Part shown: positions 5,872 to 7,493 of the stretch, piece by piece
Layout of the letters: every line of letters begins with the position of its first letter
Position numbering within the stretch: position 1 is the stretch's first letter
Origin: JACPKO01 sp964406775
GTDB taxonomy: Bacteria > Patescibacteriota > Microgenomatia > Daviesbacterales > UBA10151
Assembly: GCA_964406775.1 (NCBI GenBank)
Contig: CAYOSW010000050.1
Location: 1-7,493, forward strand
Length of the DNA: 7,493 nt
Direction of reading: 5' to 3'
The notes under the pieces: model-generated
The model's input: the letters and a program-made list of their open reading frames with translations, nothing else
What the model was told of the DNA's origin: nothing
The model's database searches: none
Translations under genes and position numbers: made by a program

Positions 5872-6788
5872 TGGAGCGCTGTCTGCAAGTTTTTCAAATT
5901 ATCTTCCNNNNNNNNNNAATTTTTACCTTGCGCTATATCATCATCCGAGATTCCCTCGATTGGATCAAGTACTAAAGTTTTTGCCCCTACTTCACTGGCA
6001 ATGGTTTCCGAAAGTTTTGGACTGACTAAGCTTTCAAAGAAGATATACTTAACATTATTCTGTTTAGCAAAATTAGTCACTTCGGCAAGCTGCTTCGCTG
6101 ATGGCTCCTCATCCGGAGAAACACCAGTAACAGTCACCTGGTTTAACCCATACCGTGTCGCTAAATATCCAAAAGCTGCATGAGAGGTGATAATGTTCTT
6201 GCTTTGGCAATTTTGTAAACCTTCTTTGTAATCCTGGTCAAGTTTATCGAGCTTTCTTTCCAGCTGTTGTTGATTGTTTTGATAATAAGTACTACTTGAC
6301 GGGTCAATTGCTATATATGCTTCTGTTATTTTTTGCGCCTCTTTCTTGGCCAGTTGTGGATCAAGCCAGATATGAGGATCTGTCTGATTTTTACCTTCTT
6401 CTTCAATCTGATGGGTTAAAAGCCCTTCTCCTGCGACAATAATTTTGACTTGTTTTTCTTTGAGATTATCCTTTATTCTATCTCCCCAAGCTTCCACTCC
6501 ACCATTCAGAACCAGCATATCCCCATTCTCTATTCGCGCAATATCTTGCGATGTTGGATCATAATCATGCGGCTCAGCACCGGCAGGAGTTATATTGTAT
6601 ACACTTGCTCTGTCCCCGCCGATTTGAGAGGAAAAGAAATATAAAGGATAAAATGATGTGCTTACTTGAAGCTTATTGTTATTTTGAGTATCGCTCTCTG
6701 AATGCTTAAATATTCCAGTATTCAATATATAGCTAAAAATTGCGACCAACAAAATTCCACCAATAAAGTAAATCCATTTGTTTTTCAT
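5859..6788 (-). CDS. znuA: Zinc ABC transporter, extracytoplasmic binding protein (interrupted by a sequence gap)
   Basis: The cluster A-I metal-binding protein that captures the ion outside the membrane, about 309 residues including the gap. Predicted ligands are H74 (AEPHDYDP), H139 (DPHIWLDP), H203 (TSHAAFGYLA) and D275 (LDPIEG). A third ligand of His rather than the Glu of manganese proteins favours zinc. There is no long His-rich loop between strands; only H126 lies there. The N-terminus (residues 5-22, WIYFIGGILLVAIFSYIL) is a hydrophobic signal or anchor with no lipobox cysteine, so it is probably membrane-anchored or cleaved rather than a lipoprotein. C194 and C307 could form a disulfide. 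Ten Ns fall at about residues 291-294; the frame agrees on both sides. First gene of the operon, with a leader of about 115 bases and no Shine-Dalgarno site before the ATG. Confidence 0.93.
   Translation of the reverse strand: MKNKWIYFIGGILLVAIFSYILNTGIFKHSESDTQNNNKLQVSTSFYPLYFFSSQIGGDRASVYNITPAGAEPHDYDPTSQDIARIENGDMLVLNGGVEAWGDRIKDNLKEKQVKIIVAGEGLLTHQIEEEGKNQTDPHIWLDPQLAKKEAQKITEAYIAIDPSSSTYYQNNQQQLERKLDKLDQDYKEGLQNCQSKNIITSHAAFGYLATRYGLNQVTVTGVSPDEEPSAKQLAEVTNFAKQNNVKYIFFESLVSPKLSETIASEVGAKTLVLDPIEGISDDDIAQGKNXXXXEDNLKNLQTALQCSK
5908..5917. other. Ten-N assembly gap inside znuA
   Basis: A run of 10 Ns near the 3' end of znuA. Flanking codons are GGT AAA AAT T.. before and ..G GAA GAT AAT after, on the minus strand. 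Relatives usually read KN-Tyr-x-x-x-Met-E-D/E-N-L here; the flanking T and G fit a Tyr and a Met codon, but 5 residues would need 13 bases, so 10 is probably a nominal gap size. Confidence 0.9.
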
Positions 6789-6887
6789 ATTAATTTTGGC
6801 AGTTTTAATATCTCAAGACTGACAGTCGTAACCTTTGAAGGAACCCTTTTAATTCCAACTCACAAAAATAGGTGTTGCTAAGTCTGT

Positions 6888-6938
6888 CATTTTGCAACTT
6901 ATTTGCATTAGTATATGCAACTTATTTGCATTTGTAAA
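6888..6938 (-). promoter_or_regulatory. Predicted znuACB promoter with overlapping operators
   Basis: On the minus strand TTTACA (6938-6933), a 17-base spacer, then TATACT (6915-6910); start point near 6903. One palindrome copy fills the spacer exactly and the other covers the start point, a layout in which bound repressor would exclude RNA polymerase. The resulting leader to the znuA ATG at 6788 is about 115 bases. Confidence 0.7.
6893..6932. promoter_or_regulatory. Tandem Zur-like operator boxes
   Basis: A 17-base element (TGCAACTTATTTGCATT) occurs twice, at 6893-6909 and 6916-6932, with a 23-base period. Each holds the palindrome TGCAA-N5-TTGCA and can be read as a 7-1-7 dyad with one mismatch, the architecture of Fur-family sites. 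The overlapping TTGCAT-N6-ATGCAA between the copies is also symmetric. Given the znu operon downstream, a zinc-sensing Fur-family repressor is the likely ligand; the regulator gene is not in this window. Confidence 0.7.
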
Positions 6939-7008
6939 TAGCTTGCTTAATCTGATAAATGTACTACCGTTAAATTACACCCGCTTGGCCTTGAATTAAA
7001 GTTAGTCT

Positions 7009-7023
7009 TGCAACAATATTGCT
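7009..7023. promoter_or_regulatory. Third, weaker copy of the operator palindrome
   Basis: TGCAACAATATTGCT matches the tandem boxes at 10 of 15 positions and keeps GCAA-N5-TTGC with the same spacing. It ends 24 bases before the -35 of the rightward promoter at 7048. The remaining non-coding sequence 6940-7047 shows nothing else I can support. Confidence 0.4.
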
Positions 7024-7047
7024 TTTATCTAGTCGTATGAGACTCTC

Positions 7048-7076
7048 TTGCGTTACTTACAGTAAAATTTTATTAT
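7048..7076 (+). promoter_or_regulatory. Predicted promoter of the small membrane-protein operon
   Basis: TTGCGT (7048-7053), 17 bases, TATTAT (7071-7076). The expected start, near 7083, lies 4 bases before the ATG at 7087, leaving essentially no leader and no Shine-Dalgarno site. Confidence 0.5.
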
Positions 7077-7086
7077 GTAGTCAAGT

Positions 7087-7260
7087 ATGTGTGTAGCCTG
7101 TGGGATGGGCATTCCTGTCTGTGTAATTGATGGATCGTGTAGCTCAGCACTAACTCAAAACCTGAAAACTGCGCTAGTGGTGGCTGGGCCTATGATTGGA
7201 GGTAGTGTGGTATGGATAAGCAGCGTAAAGAGAAAACTAACAAAGAAAAAGAAGGCGTGA
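7087..7260 (+). CDS. Small Cys-rich membrane protein, 57 residues, unrecognised
   Basis: ATG at 7087 opens 57 codons to TGA at 7258-7260. Four cysteines lie in the first 18 residues: MCVACGMGIPVC gives a C2-x2-C5 pair, then C12 and C18 (DGSC). One transmembrane helix follows (about residues 28-47, ALVVAGPMIGGSVVWISS) and then a strongly basic tail, KRKLTKKKKA, so by the positive-inside rule the Cys-rich end should face outward. The Cys cluster could bind a metal or form disulfides; this is inference. The frame is short, but it has a good promoter placed at leaderless distance, and protein-like order (Cys cluster, helix, basic tail). Its end overlaps the next gene by 49 bases in another frame. 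Confidence 0.5.
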   Translation: MCVACGMGIPVCVIDGSCSSALTQNLKTALVVAGPMIGGSVVWISSVKRKLTKKKKA

Positions 7261-7493
7261 TTAAAAGCTCCGATGTTTATATATTAACGATCCTTTTTGG
7301 AAATATATACATTTTTTTAAATGCAATTCTTCCTAAAATTTATAGCATTGCCTCAGATGTCTTCACTAGGAATTCTAATTTCTCCTTTTTTCTAGCCTTT
7401 CTTTACGGGTTATGTCTATTTTTTCAATCTCTTAACATATTTTTCCTTCTTTTAGCATATAACTCTGAAGAACTGGAGAGGAAAATGATAATA
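7212..7493 (+). CDS. Membrane protein, N-terminal part (partial at right edge), unrecognised
   Basis: ATG at 7212 is preceded by a strong Shine-Dalgarno GGAGG (7198-7202) at 9 bases, the best in the window, and the frame stays open for 94 codons to the edge. The first 18 residues are very basic and charged (MDKQRKEKTNKEKEG). Two hydrophobic helices follow, about residues 22-40 (VYILTILFGNIYIFLNAIL) and 59-82 (FFLAFLYGLCLFFQSLNI onward), then a charged segment EELERK. The helices are rich in Phe, Leu and Ile. It begins inside the preceding small gene and is probably co-transcribed with it. Function and total length are unknown; a multi-pass inner-membrane protein is all that can be said. Confidence 0.7.
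   Translation, partial: MDKQRKEKTNKEKEGVIKSSDVYILTILFGNIYIFLNAILPKIYSIASDVFTRNSNFSFFLAFLYGLCLFFQSLNIFFLLLAYNSEELERKMII

Noticed and set aside
6893..6932. CRISPR-like or mobile-element repeat
   Set aside because: Only two copies with a 6-base gap, placed precisely on promoter elements; an operator explains it better.

Overview
The window looks like part of a draft or metagenome-assembled genome of a small-genome bacterium. It carries sigma70-type promoters (-35 and -10 hexamers 17 bp apart), uses TGA as a stop, packs genes tightly with TAATG junctions, encodes a tRNA gene without a 3' CCA, and contains a 10-N scaffold gap inside a gene. Several putative starts lie within 6-10 bases of a -10 hexamer, which suggests short-leader or leaderless mRNAs. 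A Patescibacteria/CPR origin (perhaps Microgenomates) is my inference from this style; no marker gene in the window proves it.

Left part (1-3469). The 5' part of pyruvate kinase (pyk, minus strand) runs off the left edge. Divergent from it is a UDP-glucuronate decarboxylase-like NAD-dependent SDR enzyme (sugar nucleotide metabolism), preceded by a possible 26-codon leader ORF that ends in a TAATG overlap with the enzyme's start. A minus-strand hypothetical protein of about 215 residues converges on the enzyme gene with a 20-base 3' overlap. An MFS transporter is divergent from that hypothetical gene. The part ends with a complete tRNA-Arg(UCU) behind an extended -10 promoter.

Right part (3470-7493). 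Past the tRNA the base and codon choice changes: proline CCG falls from 9 of 14 codons in the SDR gene to 2 of 10 in the next gene and 1 of 8 in znuC. This part holds an unrecognised 185-residue protein and a possible coding remnant. After these comes a minus-strand high-affinity zinc (or manganese) uptake operon with genes in the order znuA-znuC-znuB. Its promoter contains two copies of a TGCAA-N5-TTGCA palindrome, one filling the -35/-10 spacer and one covering the predicted transcription start. This is a strong candidate for repression by a zinc-sensing Fur-family protein (Zur-like).

Divergent from znuA, a good promoter with a third, weaker copy of the palindrome just upstream drives a 57-residue Cys-rich small membrane protein. 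That gene overlaps by 49 bases a second membrane protein gene, which has a strong Shine-Dalgarno sequence and runs off the right edge. The simplest reading is a metal-uptake island placed 3' of a tRNA gene, with a divergent small-membrane-protein operon that may belong to the same regulon. The function of that pair is unknown, and it is the most novel part of the window.
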